NCBI GenBank assembly: GCA_002862435.1
Contig: PKDC01000013.1
Location: forward strand, 1 to 64,000
DNA from: Pseudomonadota bacterium
GTDB taxonomy: Bacteria > Pseudomonadota > Gammaproteobacteria > UBA5335
Direction: 5' to 3'
DNA length: 64,000 bases
The position numbers were made by a program, and so were the translations under genes. Under the pieces are notes generated by a model, which did no database searches, was not told the origin of the DNA, and was given only the letters and a program-made list of their open reading frames with translations. How positions within the stretch are numbered: the first letter of the stretch is position 1; each line of letters opens with the position of its first letter. Below are positions 45,259-55,446 of this stretch, in pieces.

Positions 45259-46068
45259 TCAACCGTCGAGCCGCATCCCGCCGCCGAGCAAGGAGACCCC
45301 GCCATCCAGCGCGATGATTTGCCCCGTCATGTACGTGGCCAGCGGGGAAACCAGGAACAAGGCCAGATCGGCCATTTCGTCCACCGTGGCCATGCGCGGG
45401 ATGGGCAAATGGGATACCAGTTTCCCCGCCATCGCGCCATTGCCCGCCAGTCGCGCCACGCCTTCCGTGCCGGCCACGCATCCCGGTGAAATGCCATTCA
45501 CAGTGACGCCGATCCGGCCACCCCATTCCACTGCCAGGTTGCGCACCAGGGATTCGACCCCGGCCTTTGCCGCGCAGGCATGAGATTGCAGCGGCATGAC
45601 CTGGGTGGCCTGGGGCGCGGAAATGGCCAGCAGGCGCGCGCCCGGCTTGTGCAGATGGGCGAAGCTGGCGCGAAAGGTATTGAACGTCCCCAGCAGGTCG
45701 ATTCCCACCACTGCGGCAAAGGCGTTGTCGCTCATGGCCGCCGCCGGCGCCAGGAAATTCCCGGCCGCGCCGGCAATCACGATGTCCAGGGGCCCAAATT
45801 GCGCCACGGTGCGCTGGACCTGCTCCGCCAGCTCCGGGTAATCGCGCACATCCACCGAGCAGCCCAGTACCCGGCCGCCATTCAGCGCCCCGATCTCCTC
45901 ACAGGCGCGCGCGATCTTTTCCGGATTGCGCGCCACGATCGCGATATTCGCGCCGTGCTCGGCAAAGCGCCGGGCGATCCCGAGGTTGATCCCGCTGGAG
46001 CCGCCGGTGATCAGCGCGGTTTGACCGACCAGTAAATCCGATTTGAAAACCTTGCTCCCGGCTGACAT
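45259..46068 (-). CDS. SDR family oxidoreductase (2,4-dienoyl-CoA reductase-like)
   Basis: ALITGGSSGINLGIARRFAEHGANIAIVARN; C-terminal GQIIALDGG. Confidence 0.85.
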   Translation of the reverse strand: MSAGSKVFKSDLLVGQTALITGGSSGINLGIARRFAEHGANIAIVARNPEKIARACEEIGALNGGRVLGCSVDVRDYPELAEQVQRTVAQFGPLDIVIAGAAGNFLAPAAAMSDNAFAAVVGIDLLGTFNTFRASFAHLHKPGARLLAISAPQATQVMPLQSHACAAKAGVESLVRNLAVEWGGRIGVTVNGISPGCVAGTEGVARLAGNGAMAGKLVSHLPIPRMATVDEMADLALFLVSPLATYMTGQIIALDGGVSLLGGGMRLDG

Positions 46069-46118
46069 GGCCGCTCCGTATGGGGTGTTGGGGTGGGGCT
46101 TGCGCCGAAACCGCAGTG

Positions 46119-47666
46119 CTATCCACCGGACCGGAAGCGCGCGGCGTATTCATCCTTCAGGTGGCGCTTGAGCAGCTTGCCGGACGGCAGGCGCGGGAGA
46201 TGGTCGCTGAAGTCGATGTGGCGAGGCAGCTTGTAACGGGCCAGGTGTTGTGCCGCGAACTGCCGAATCTCCTCTGCCAGTTCCGCGGATCCATCCACGC
46301 CCTTGATCAGTTCGATCACGGCCTGGACGGCTTCGCCCCAGTCGGGATCAGGCACGCCGAACACCGCGACATCTGCAACCTTGGGGTGGTTGATGAGCAC
46401 GGCCTCGATCTCGGCAGGATAGATGTTGGCGCCCCCCGACAGGATGAGGTCGGTGCGCCGGTCGCTGATGAACAGCCAGCCTTCTTCGGTGAGGTGGCCC
46501 AGGTCGCCGGCGGTGATCATGCCGTCGCGCTTGACCGAGCGGGTCTTGTCCGGGTCCTTGTGGTACTGGAAGTCGCCGAGGCCAGCGGTCATGTAGATGG
46601 TGCCGACCTGACCGGCGGGCAGTTCCCGGCCTTCGTCGTCCAGGATCCGGACCTGGATGCCGGGCCAGGCACGACCGACCGTGCCAGGGTGGGCCAGCCA
46701 TTCCCTGGGCTTGACGAGTGTGCCGCCGCCTTCCGTTGCGCCGTAGTACTCGTAGATCACCGGACCCCACCAGTCCAGCATCTGCCGCTTGATCTCGACA
46801 GGGCAGGGGGCGGCGGCATGGATGACGTTGCGCAGGCTGGACAGATCGTAGCGATTGCGGATCGTTTCGGGCAGGCGCAGCAGCCGCACGAACATGGTGG
46901 GTACCATGTGGGTGGCGGTGACGCGGTAGCGCTCGATGCATTGCAGCGCGTTTTCGGCATCCCATTTGTCCATCAGGACCAGCGTCTGTCCCATGTGCAG
47001 GGCGCCGGTGCTGAAACCGGCCGGTGCGGAGTGATACAGCGGCCCCTGGCAGAGGTGGACGCCCGCGCCGGGTTTGACGTCGAACAGGAAGAACAGCATT
47101 TGGCCCAGTTGAGCGGCCTGCTCGGGCTTGCCCTCGGGCAGGGGGCGCAGCACGCCCTTGGGTTTGCCGGTGGTGCCGCCGGTGTAGAGCATCAGCGTGC
47201 CGGCGCTGCGTTCATCCGGTGGTGTCTCGGGCTGTCCGGCCAGCAGGCTTTCGTAGGGGCTGAAACCGGGAATGTCACCCACGGCGTAGCACTGGTTTTC
47301 AGCGAGGCTGGCTTCCCGGGCTGCCTGCAGCGCCGTCGCGGCGTAGTGCACGTCGGCGATGAGCACACGGGCATCGCAGTTCTCGACGATGTAGGCGGCC
47401 TCCTCACCGGTGAGATGCCAATTGATGGGCGTGACATACAGGCCGATCTGGGTGGCGGCCAGGTAGCTCTCGATCCATTCCAGCCCATTGGGCAGGAGCA
47501 GCGCGACATGATCGCCACGACGCAGTCCCAGAGCCTGCAAGGCATGCGAGATCCGGTTCACCCGTGCGCCCAGTTCGCCGAAGGTCAAGGCCAGTCCATC
47601 CGGCATGACGAGTGCCGGGCGGGCGGGATCATGCTCGGCCCACTGCCAAAAGGAATTCGCTTGCAT
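46119..47666 (-). CDS. AMP-binding acyl-CoA synthetase
   Basis: LMLYTGGTTGKPKGVLRPL, YGATEGGG, SDRRTDLILSGGANIYPAEIE, PRLPSGKLLKR. Confidence 0.93.
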   Translation of the reverse strand: MQANSFWQWAEHDPARPALVMPDGLALTFGELGARVNRISHALQALGLRRGDHVALLLPNGLEWIESYLAATQIGLYVTPINWHLTGEEAAYIVENCDARVLIADVHYAATALQAAREASLAENQCYAVGDIPGFSPYESLLAGQPETPPDERSAGTLMLYTGGTTGKPKGVLRPLPEGKPEQAAQLGQMLFFLFDVKPGAGVHLCQGPLYHSAPAGFSTGALHMGQTLVLMDKWDAENALQCIERYRVTATHMVPTMFVRLLRLPETIRNRYDLSSLRNVIHAAAPCPVEIKRQMLDWWGPVIYEYYGATEGGGTLVKPREWLAHPGTVGRAWPGIQVRILDDEGRELPAGQVGTIYMTAGLGDFQYHKDPDKTRSVKRDGMITAGDLGHLTEEGWLFISDRRTDLILSGGANIYPAEIEAVLINHPKVADVAVFGVPDPDWGEAVQAVIELIKGVDGSAELAEEIRQFAAQHLARYKLPRHIDFSDHLPRLPSGKLLKRHLKDEYAARFRSGG

Positions 47667-47805
47667 GGTGTTCCCGCTCCCGGTGTGGATGGTTTTCCCT
47701 TCCAGGGGATTAGCTCACGCCGGGCGATACTTCAAGGCGCTTTGTGTGTCGATGATCCGGATCTGCGTCGCGTGGAAAAATCAGCGGGGAAGGGTTGCAA
47801 AAGAG

Positions 47806-47830
47806 CCCGCCCGGCGGAGCGCCGGGCGGG
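47806..47830 (-). terminator. Perfect 11-bp hairpin downstream of PhoX-like gene
   Basis: cccgcccggcg gag cgccgggcggg, followed on the minus strand by CTCTTTTGC. Confidence 0.65.
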
Positions 47831-47851
47831 AAAGAGGGGGAAAGGGATCGT

Positions 47852-49327
47852 TCAGGGTTGGCGGACAGGACGGAAGCCGGTGATCATGAGGACATCGTCG
47901 GTGTCATAGCCGTCCACATCCATGCTGCCATCCGCCGGGTCATCGCTGTGCTGGATGGAGACGTAGGCCGTACGGCCGTCACCGCTGAAGAGGAAACCGG
48001 TGGGCTCGGCCGAACTGTCCACCACGGAGAGCATTTTCACGCAGCCGTCGGTTTTGATATCCCGATCCGCACCGTCCGGCAGGCAGGCCCAGATGTCGCC
48101 GTGGGAATTGTCCTCGATGACATAGGTGTTGCGTGTGCCGGGCTGGAAGGCGAGGTTGTCAGGCTGGTTGAAGTCGGCATCGCCTTCCACGAAGCGATTG
48201 ACCGTCACGGTGCGCGTATTGTTGGCCGTGAGCGGCGCACGATCGACACCGCACATCACCTCGCCATAGTTCTCGGCGGCGGCGTTGCCGGTGTTGGTCC
48301 AGCAGAAGCGCACGCCTTCCCCGGTATAGGCGGGATCGTCGTGAAGGTCCTCAGGCCGGTAGTAGCCGGTGGCCCCGGCATTGTAGGCATCCACCCGGGC
48401 ATTGGCGGCGGTCACGACCACCCAGGCGCTCTGGCCGATCTCGCAGCCTTGGCCGAACTGTTGTTTATTGTCCACGCAGGAAACCTGCAGGGCATAGACG
48501 TTTCCGGCAAGCAAGGGGGACTGGTTCAGGTTGCTGATCGTCTGGCCGGTCGCGGGGGCGTTCGGAACGAACTTGAACAGCGCGCCGCCGTCGGTGTCGT
48601 TGGGCGTGCCAGGGCGCAGTTCATCGCCCCCGAAAACAACACCTTGCGAGGTAACGGCCAAACCTTCCCAGGCCATTTTCGGCAGGGCGCTGCGCAGGGC
48701 CAGCTTGTTGGTGGTGTCCGTCATGTCGGCGCCGGTCGAATCGAACAGATTGGACGTGCCGCGGGTGGTCAGGCTGAGATTGGTGAGGGTCAGTGGGTTG
48801 AGGATCTCGTAGAGCTGGCCATCGTCTTGCTCCTCGCTCACCACGATCGTGCCCCATGGGGTACGGCGGATGCCGTCGCAGCGGCTCATGCCGCGCAGCA
48901 TGGTTTCCACCACGCCATCCGAGAGGCGGATGCGCTGCACCGAAGGATTTAATTTATCGGTGGTGCCATTGGGGAACTTGCCGAGTGACTCACGCGCACC
49001 TTCCACACAGGTAATCAGATGGCTAGGTTGGGTATCGGTGGGCCAGAACGCCATCATGTCGGTATTTTGCGCGGTATTGCGGGTGAGATAGCTCACCTTC
49101 AGCCCCTGCGCCACCAGCACCTGGGCACTGGCGGGCTGGCCGGGCGCGCGGGCATAGCCGGATGGTGGGGTGGCCGAGGCGGCAATGGGTTTGGTGAAGC
49201 CGAACAGGCGGCTGCTGCCGGATTCCAGTTGCTTCTGCATCAATTCGCCAAAATCGGCGGCTAGGACCGGCCCGGAGGCCAGGATCCCGAAGCCGAGGGC
49301 TACCAGGGTCAAGTTGCAACGACGCAT
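47852..49327 (-). CDS. PhoX/DUF839-like phosphatase family protein
   Basis: Signal peptide; QPDNLAFQPGTRNTYVIEDNSHGDIWACLPDG...SSAEPTGFLFSGDGRTAYVSIQHSDD. Confidence 0.82.
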   Translation of the reverse strand: MRRCNLTLVALGFGILASGPVLAADFGELMQKQLESGSSRLFGFTKPIAASATPPSGYARAPGQPASAQVLVAQGLKVSYLTRNTAQNTDMMAFWPTDTQPSHLITCVEGARESLGKFPNGTTDKLNPSVQRIRLSDGVVETMLRGMSRCDGIRRTPWGTIVVSEEQDDGQLYEILNPLTLTNLSLTTRGTSNLFDSTGADMTDTTNKLALRSALPKMAWEGLAVTSQGVVFGGDELRPGTPNDTDGGALFKFVPNAPATGQTISNLNQSPLLAGNVYALQVSCVDNKQQFGQGCEIGQSAWVVVTAANARVDAYNAGATGYYRPEDLHDDPAYTGEGVRFCWTNTGNAAAENYGEVMCGVDRAPLTANNTRTVTVNRFVEGDADFNQPDNLAFQPGTRNTYVIEDNSHGDIWACLPDGADRDIKTDGCVKMLSVVDSSAEPTGFLFSGDGRTAYVSIQHSDDPADGSMDVDGYDTDDVLMITGFRPVRQP

Positions 49328-49724
49328 GAGGCATCCTCCTGAGTAAGAGCGGGGTGGGACGCGGACAGTCTGGTCCCGGCTTGGCGATGAAATGGTGAAG
49401 TTCCGGTGTCAGCAAAATGACAAGGTATTCAAGGTGGGGCGCCGTGTCCCAGGCCGGCAGCGGGTTGCCCTGCACCCGATGTGCCATCGCGGGTTCTCTG
49501 GGCGCGGACACTGCGGGCGATAGTCAGGCGCCAGCGCGTCTCAGGAAGAGGCATGACCTGCCCAAGGAGCTGGTTGGCCCGCTCTTGGCTCGGGATCTCC
49601 GCCTGATGGCAGGTTGCAGAGGCGACGTGCGGCGGGGTGCTGGGTATCATAGGCACTGATTGTCGCGGCAGTGGATGTCAGGACTGCGTCAAGGCCCCCA
49701 TCACCCTCTTCCAGGTGTAACCCC

Positions 49725-50363
49725 ATGAAATACGCCGTCATTCCCGTGACCCCCTTTGCTCAGAACTGCACCATCATCATGTGCGAGCAGACCCGTGAGG
49801 CAGCGGTGGTCGATCCCGGCGGGGAGGTGGCACGGATCCGCGCCATCCTGGCCAAGCACGAACTCACCCTGACCCGCATTCTGGTGACCCACGGCCATCT
49901 CGACCATGCCGGTGGCGTGGCGGAGTTGGCCGAAGCCACGGGCGTGCTGGTGGAAGGCCCCCACAAGGCGGATGATTTCTGGATCAAGATGATCCCCCAG
50001 CAGAGCCAGATGATGGGTTTTGGCGGTCGCAGCTTTATCCCCGACCGCTGGCTGGAGGAGGGCGACACCGTGACCGTCGGGCGGCATACCCTGCAGGTGT
50101 TGCATTGTCCCGGTCACACGCCGGGGCATGTGGTGTTCTTCGAGCCCGAGGCCGGCTTTGCCCAGGTTGGCGATGTCTTGTTTGCCGGTTCCATCGGCCG
50201 CACCGACTTTCCCGGTGGCGATCACGAGACGCTGATCCGCAGCATCCGCGAGAAGCTGTTCCCCCTTGGCGACCATGTGCGCTTCGTGCCCGGACACGGC
50301 TCCACGTCCACGTTTGGCCAGGAGCGGCGCACCAATCCCTTCGTCTCGGGCCAGTACGGCTGA
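49725..50363 (+). CDS. MBL-fold metallo-hydrolase (GloB-like)
   Basis: VTHGHLDHAGGVAELAE; HCPGHTPGHVVFF; FPGGDHETLIRSI. Confidence 0.92.
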   Translation: MKYAVIPVTPFAQNCTIIMCEQTREAAVVDPGGEVARIRAILAKHELTLTRILVTHGHLDHAGGVAELAEATGVLVEGPHKADDFWIKMIPQQSQMMGFGGRSFIPDRWLEEGDTVTVGRHTLQVLHCPGHTPGHVVFFEPEAGFAQVGDVLFAGSIGRTDFPGGDHETLIRSIREKLFPLGDHVRFVPGHGSTSTFGQERRTNPFVSGQYG

Positions 50364-50366
50364 ATC

Positions 50367-50801
50367 ATGGCGGGCGCGGGCTTGCTCATGGCGCAGGAAT
50401 CGCTCTCCTGGCGCACGGTGGGGCGGGGATTGTGGGACATCACGGCGGCGGTGCAGACGGTGGTGGACCGCTCCGGCGTCACCACCGGCCAGTGCCATGG
50501 CTTCCTGCGCCATACCAGCGCTTCGCTGATTCTGTGCGAGAACGCCGATCCCACTGTGCGCACCGATCTGGAAGCCTTTGCCGCGCGTTTCGCCCCCGAC
50601 GGCGATCCCCGCTACCACCATCACCTGGAAGGACCGGACGACATGCCGGCCCATCTGCGCGCCGTATTCACCCACGTCGAAGTCACGATTCCCGTGCGGC
50701 ACGCCCGTTGCGCACTGGGGACCTGGCAGGGCATTTTCCTGTGGGAGCACCGGCTGGACGGTCAGGCGCGAGAAGTGCTGGTTACGGTGTGGGGGACGTG
50801 A
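50367..50801 (+). CDS. YjbQ/UPF0047 family protein (secondary thiamine-phosphate synthase-like)
   Basis: GQCHGFLRHTSASLILCENADP...HHHLEGPDDMPAHLRAVFTHVEVTIPV...LGTWQGIFLWEHR. Confidence 0.9.
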   Translation: MAGAGLLMAQESLSWRTVGRGLWDITAAVQTVVDRSGVTTGQCHGFLRHTSASLILCENADPTVRTDLEAFAARFAPDGDPRYHHHLEGPDDMPAHLRAVFTHVEVTIPVRHARCALGTWQGIFLWEHRLDGQAREVLVTVWGT

Positions 50802-51465
50802 AGGTGGATGTTGGGGCGCTGTAACGGACGCTGTTCGGACTGATCGTGCCGCCTGAAATGATGAAGCGCATGGCCTCGTCCACCGTCCAGTCCGTGGCGG
50901 TCAGCCGGTCGGTCGGGACGATTTGCACATAGCCGGAAGTGGGATTGGGCGTCGTGGGCACGTATACCGCCGCCAGTTCCTGGCCAGAGCCCGCATCCTT
51001 GAGGATTTTGGTGACAAACCCGACGGCGCGCATGTGGGGGCCGGGAAACTCGATCAGCACCACGCGCTGGGGCTGGTCGGGATGGCTCTCCAGGGAGCGC
51101 AGCAACTGCCGGACCCCGCCGTAGATGGTCTGGACCAAGGGGATGCGGTGCAGGACCCCATCCATCAGCGCGATCACGCGCCGGCCGATGACAAAGCTGG
51201 TCAGAAGGCCCAGCAGATAGAGCGCGAGCAGCGTCAGCAGCGCGGCGATCAGAGACTGGGCACCGGGCAGCAGCAACAATCCGACCAGCGGATCGGTCGG
51301 TCCATTCAGCCGGCCCGCGAGCGTGCGCACAGCCGGCATGCTGACGGCGGTCAGTTGGTCGAAAATGAAGGCCAGCACCCACCAGGTAATCCAGAGCGGG
51401 ATGATGGTGATCATCCCGGTGACCAGATAGCGTTGGGGATGCCATTTGTTATTGCGCCAGTTCAT
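50782..51465 (-). CDS. DUF502 family membrane protein
   Basis: YLVTGMITIIPLWITWWVLAFIFDQL...GFVTKIL...VYVPTTPNPTSGYVQIVP. Confidence 0.9.
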   Translation of the reverse strand: MNWRNNKWHPQRYLVTGMITIIPLWITWWVLAFIFDQLTAVSMPAVRTLAGRLNGPTDPLVGLLLLPGAQSLIAALLTLLALYLLGLLTSFVIGRRVIALMDGVLHRIPLVQTIYGGVRQLLRSLESHPDQPQRVVLIEFPGPHMRAVGFVTKILKDAGSGQELAAVYVPTTPNPTSGYVQIVPTDRLTATDWTVDEAMRFIISGGTISPNSVRYSAPTSTFTSPTP

Positions 51466-51500
51466 TTTGGACTCCTGCATCTGAACGAGGGATCAATTTC

Positions 51501-52247
51501 ATGCCCACGCCGCCGCCCTGGTCTCCCCATGCCCGGCGCCGGCCGGTCCCCGGATCGCGGCGGCGCCCGGCGGGGCGGGCGCTGTGGGCCGGCCTGTGCG
51601 CGCTGCTGGGGCTCACCGTACTCCCCATCGGCGCGTTGCGCTGGCTCCCGCCACCCACCAGCGCCTTCATTCTCCAGCAAGGTATCGGCAATCTGGTGAC
51701 GGGTGAATGGATCTGGCCTGACTACCAATGGGTGCCCAGGACGCGGATCTCTGCCTCTGTTGCCCTGGCTGTGGTTGCCGCCGAAGACCAGCGTTTTCCC
51801 GCCCATTTTGGCCTCGATTTGGAGGCCATCCGCCATGCCGCGGATCACAATGCCCGCGGGGGAGCCGTGCGCGGGGCCAGCACCCTGACCCAGCAAACGG
51901 CCAAGAACCTGTTCCTGTGGCCCGGGCGCAGTTGGGTACGCAAGGGGCTGGAGGCCTGGCTGGCGCTGTGGATGGAGCTGCTGTTGCCCAAGAGCCGCAT
52001 TCTGGAACTGTATCTGAACCTGGCCCAGTTCGGAGCCAACGTCTATGGCGTCGAGGCGGCCAGCCAGCGCTACTTCGGCATTTCCGCCGCGCGGCTCGAT
52101 CCGGCCCAGGCGGCGATGCTGGCAGCCGTGCTGCCCAATCCCGTGCGTTATCGGATCGATGCGCCATCGACTTATGTGCGCGGCCGTCAGGCCTGGATTC
52201 TGGGGCAGATGCGCCAGCTGGGGCCGGATTATCTCTCAACCCTCTGA
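51501..52247 (+). CDS. mtgA: Monofunctional biosynthetic peptidoglycan transglycosylase
   Basis: AVVAAEDQRFPAHFGLDLEAI...RGASTLTQQTAKNLFLWPGRSWVRKGLEAWLALWMELLLPKSRILELYLN. Confidence 0.93.
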   Translation: MPTPPPWSPHARRRPVPGSRRRPAGRALWAGLCALLGLTVLPIGALRWLPPPTSAFILQQGIGNLVTGEWIWPDYQWVPRTRISASVALAVVAAEDQRFPAHFGLDLEAIRHAADHNARGGAVRGASTLTQQTAKNLFLWPGRSWVRKGLEAWLALWMELLLPKSRILELYLNLAQFGANVYGVEAASQRYFGISAARLDPAQAAMLAAVLPNPVRYRIDAPSTYVRGRQAWILGQMRQLGPDYLSTL

Positions 52248-52326
52248 AGCCTGGCTTCCTATCCTGTGCTAGCTTTAATCAACAATTTGATCGACAGGGC
52301 CAAGACGGCCCGATGATGGAGCCAGG

Positions 52327-53241
52327 ATGCGCGACGGACAGGCCAGTTACACCTCCCGCTTTGTATTGTTTTTGCGGGCGCTGATGACCAACAGCCCCGA
52401 GACCCATATTTTCCATGACCCTGTGGCCGAGCGCCTGTTGAGCCCGCTGGGGCGCCGACTGACGCATCGGCGGTGGGTTTATCGCCTGATGGCGCGGGGT
52501 TTTCGCCGCCAGCCGCAACAGCTGGGCTTCATGGCCACGATATTGCTGCGGGCGCGGTTTGGCGAGGATGAGCTGGCGCGCGCCATCGACACCCAGTGCG
52601 TGCGGCAATATGTGATTCTGGGAGCGGGTTGGGACACCTTTGCCTGGCGCCGGCCCGATCTCATGGATCGTTTGACCGTGTTTGAGCTTGATCACCCGGC
52701 GACCCAGCAGGCCAAGCGGGATCGGCTGGCCAGGGAAGGCTTCCCGGCGCCGGACAATCTGGTGTTCGTGCCCATCGATTTCACCACCCAATCCATCGGC
52801 GTGCGTCTGCAAGAATGCGGTTTCGATCCCGCGCTGCCCACCTTCGTTAACTGGATGGGGGTGACGTATTACCTGCCCAAAGCAGTGGTGGAAGGGGTGT
52901 TTCGGGAATTGCACACGCTGTGCGCCGGCGGGGTCAGTGTGGCCTTCGATTATGCGGATGCCGGCCTGCGGGCCTATGTGGATAGCCGGTCCGCATCGTT
53001 TCAGTCGCGCTGGCGCCGCCGCCTCATGGAGCGCGTGCTGCGCCAGGTTGGCGAGCCGTTCAGAAGTCTGCTGGACGCGAAAACCTTGCCCGCCTGGTGT
53101 GCAGCGCTGGGCTATGAGTTGAAACAAAACCTGTCCAGCAAGCAGTTGCGCGACTATCTGCCGCCTGAGCAAATGGGGCCTTTTGTGCCGCGCGGACTGG
53201 TCTACCTCGCCTTGGCGCACAGCCAAGCCCATGTCGCTTGA
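52327..53241 (+). CDS. Class I SAM-dependent methyltransferase (LCMT/TIGR00027-like), copy 1
   Basis: [50 protein letters not shown]. Confidence 0.85.
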   Translation: MRDGQASYTSRFVLFLRALMTNSPETHIFHDPVAERLLSPLGRRLTHRRWVYRLMARGFRRQPQQLGFMATILLRARFGEDELARAIDTQCVRQYVILGAGWDTFAWRRPDLMDRLTVFELDHPATQQAKRDRLAREGFPAPDNLVFVPIDFTTQSIGVRLQECGFDPALPTFVNWMGVTYYLPKAVVEGVFRELHTLCAGGVSVAFDYADAGLRAYVDSRSASFQSRWRRRLMERVLRQVGEPFRSLLDAKTLPAWCAALGYELKQNLSSKQLRDYLPPEQMGPFVPRGLVYLALAHSQAHVA

Positions 53242-53326
53242 GGGGCGGCAAAACGGGGTGAATTTGCAGGAGCTTACAGGCTCGGGATGACACAACAAGG
53301 CCAGGACGGCCGAATCAGGAGCAAGG

Positions 53327-54241
53327 ATGCGCGACGGACAAGCCAGTTTCACTTCCCGCATGGTGATGTTTTTTCGAGCCCTGGCGGCTCACGATCCCAC
53401 AATCGGGATTTTCAACGATTCACTGGCAGAACAGTTGCTGAACGCTCGCGGACAGCGGATCGTCCGGCGACCGCGCACCTATCGTTTCATGGCGCGCCTG
53501 TTCCGCCGCCGCCCGCGGCTCAAGGGAGCCTTCGCTTCCTTACTGTTGCGGGCGCGGTTTGCCGAGGATGAACTGGCCCGGGCCATGGAGACGGAAGGGG
53601 TGCGCCAGTATGTGATCCTGGGTGCGGGCTGGGATACTTTTGCCTGGCGCCGTCCCGAACTCATGGCGCGATTGCGGGTGTTCGAGCTGGATTACCCCGC
53701 CACCCAGGCCGCGAAATGTGACCGACTTACCGAGCGGGGCTTCACGACGCCCGCGAATCTGGTGTTTGTACCCATCGATTTCACAACTCAGTCGCTCTCC
53801 ACGCGCTTGCAGGAATCCGGCTTCGATCCCGCGCTGCCCACCTTCGTCAACTGGATGGGGGTGACCTATTATCTGCCCCTGCCGGTGGTGGAGGGGGTGT
53901 TCCGGGAGTTGCGCGCCCTGTGTGCGGGCGGGGTTGCGGTGGCCTTTGATTACATGGATGCGCAGGTGCGTGAGCTGATCGCGCGTCAGCCCAAGACCTT
54001 GTTGCGGCGTTTGCGTCGCCGCATCGGCTTGCGCATCTGGCGGCGTATCGGGGAACCGTTTCATACCCTGCTTGACGCGAGCCAGTTGCCCGATTGGTTG
54101 CGCACACTGGGTTATGAATTGCGAAAAAATCTGACCCGGGAAACCAAGCGCGACTATCTTTCACCCGAGGAAATGGGCAGCTATGTGCCGGACGGATGGA
54201 TGAATATCGCGCTGGCCCATAGCCTACCCCGTGAGGCGTGA
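53327..54241 (+). CDS. Class I SAM-dependent methyltransferase (LCMT/TIGR00027-like), copy 2
   Basis: [50 protein letters not shown]; same length as copy 1. Confidence 0.85.
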   Translation: MRDGQASFTSRMVMFFRALAAHDPTIGIFNDSLAEQLLNARGQRIVRRPRTYRFMARLFRRRPRLKGAFASLLLRARFAEDELARAMETEGVRQYVILGAGWDTFAWRRPELMARLRVFELDYPATQAAKCDRLTERGFTTPANLVFVPIDFTTQSLSTRLQESGFDPALPTFVNWMGVTYYLPLPVVEGVFRELRALCAGGVAVAFDYMDAQVRELIARQPKTLLRRLRRRIGLRIWRRIGEPFHTLLDASQLPDWLRTLGYELRKNLTRETKRDYLSPEEMGSYVPDGWMNIALAHSLPREA

Positions 54242-54362
54242 TCCTGATCAGGGCGGACCCTTGGCATTCCCGGATCAGGTCGCTAAGATGACCCCATTGA
54301 CCTTCCGACTGTTCAGGAAGAGGGCAAGGATGATTCACACACAAATTGACGAGGGAGACACC

Positions 54363-54437
54363 ATGCGTTGGACCAAGCCTGCTTTTGAAGATCTGCGGTT
54401 GGGTTTTGAAGTGACCATGTATATTTTCAACCGCTGA
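54363..54437 (+). CDS. pqqA: PQQ precursor peptide PqqA
   Basis: [24 protein letters not shown], contains the E-x3-Y crosslink motif EVTMY. Confidence 0.97.
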   Translation: MRWTKPAFEDLRLGFEVTMYIFNR

Positions 54438-54452
54438 TTTTGATCAAGTCTG

Positions 54453-54484
54453 CGACAGGGCCCGGCCGAACCGCCGGGCCTTGT
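54453..54484 (+). promoter_or_regulatory. Strong 13-bp hairpin between pqqA and pqqB (possible attenuator/processing stem)
   Basis: gacagggcccggc cgaacc gccgggccttgtc, one G-T pair in the stem. Confidence 0.7.
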
Positions 54485-54523
54485 CGTTTCCGAAAGGCGT
54501 GATGGGCGGCAGCGGAGAGCCTC

Positions 54524-55435
54524 ATGCGGATTCATGTCTTGGGTGCGGGCGCCGGCGGGGGATTCCCGCAATGGAATTGCCATTGCCGCTATTGCGCGGG
54601 TTTGCGCGCCGGCGCGATCGCCGCGCGGCCGCGCACCCAGTCGTCCATCACCGTCAGCGCCGATGGCGAGCGCTGGGTGCTGATCAATGCCTCCCCGGAC
54701 ATACGCGCCCAGATCGAAGCCTTCCCGCCGCTGCGGCCGGGCCGGGCGGTGCGCGATACCGGCATTGCGGCGGTGCTGCTGGTGGACAGCCAGATCGACC
54801 ACGCCACCGGCTTGCTGACCTTACGGGAAGGCCCGCGTCTTGCGCTCTACACCACGGCGCCGGTGCAGCAGGATCTTTCCTCCGGTTTTCCCGTGATCCC
54901 CATGTTGTCCCACTACTGTGGCGTGGATTGGCACCCCGTCGTGGCGGATGGTTCGGTCTTTGGTGTATCCGAGGCACCGGGACTGAGCTTCCAGGCCTAC
55001 GCCCTGTCGAGCAAAGCGCCGCCCTACTCGCCCCACCGCCACGATCCCCATCCCGGCGACAACATCGGCCTGCTCATCACCGACACGGCGACCGGCGGTC
55101 GCTTGTTCTACGCCCCGGGCCTGGGCGCATTCGAGCCGCATTTGCACGAGCCCATGTCACAGGCCGACGTGCTGATGGTCGACGGCACCGCCTGGCGGGA
55201 TGAGGATCTGATCGAGCAGGGCGCCGGCAGTAAACGGGCGCTGGAGATGGGCCATTTGCCCCAGAGTGGACCGGGCGGCATGATCGAACGCCTCGCGGCC
55301 TTCCCGCGGGCGCGCAAGATTCTGATTCATATCAACAACACCAACCCGATTCTGGACGATCGTTCCCGCGAGCGGGCGATACTCGATGCCGCAGGCATCA
55401 CCGTCGCCGAGGATGGCCTGGACCTGGTGTTGTGA
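54524..55435 (+). CDS. pqqB: PQQ biosynthesis protein PqqB (MBL fold)
   Basis: [21 protein letters not shown]...[15 protein letters not shown]. Confidence 0.96.
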   Translation: MRIHVLGAGAGGGFPQWNCHCRYCAGLRAGAIAARPRTQSSITVSADGERWVLINASPDIRAQIEAFPPLRPGRAVRDTGIAAVLLVDSQIDHATGLLTLREGPRLALYTTAPVQQDLSSGFPVIPMLSHYCGVDWHPVVADGSVFGVSEAPGLSFQAYALSSKAPPYSPHRHDPHPGDNIGLLITDTATGGRLFYAPGLGAFEPHLHEPMSQADVLMVDGTAWRDEDLIEQGAGSKRALEMGHLPQSGPGGMIERLAAFPRARKILIHINNTNPILDDRSRERAILDAAGITVAEDGLDLVL

Positions 55436-55446
55436 AGGAGCACGTG

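Noticed and set aside
46080-47909. 609-aa plus-strand ORF opposite the acyl-CoA synthetase
   Set aside because: Shadow ORF; the minus strand carries all adenylate-forming motifs.
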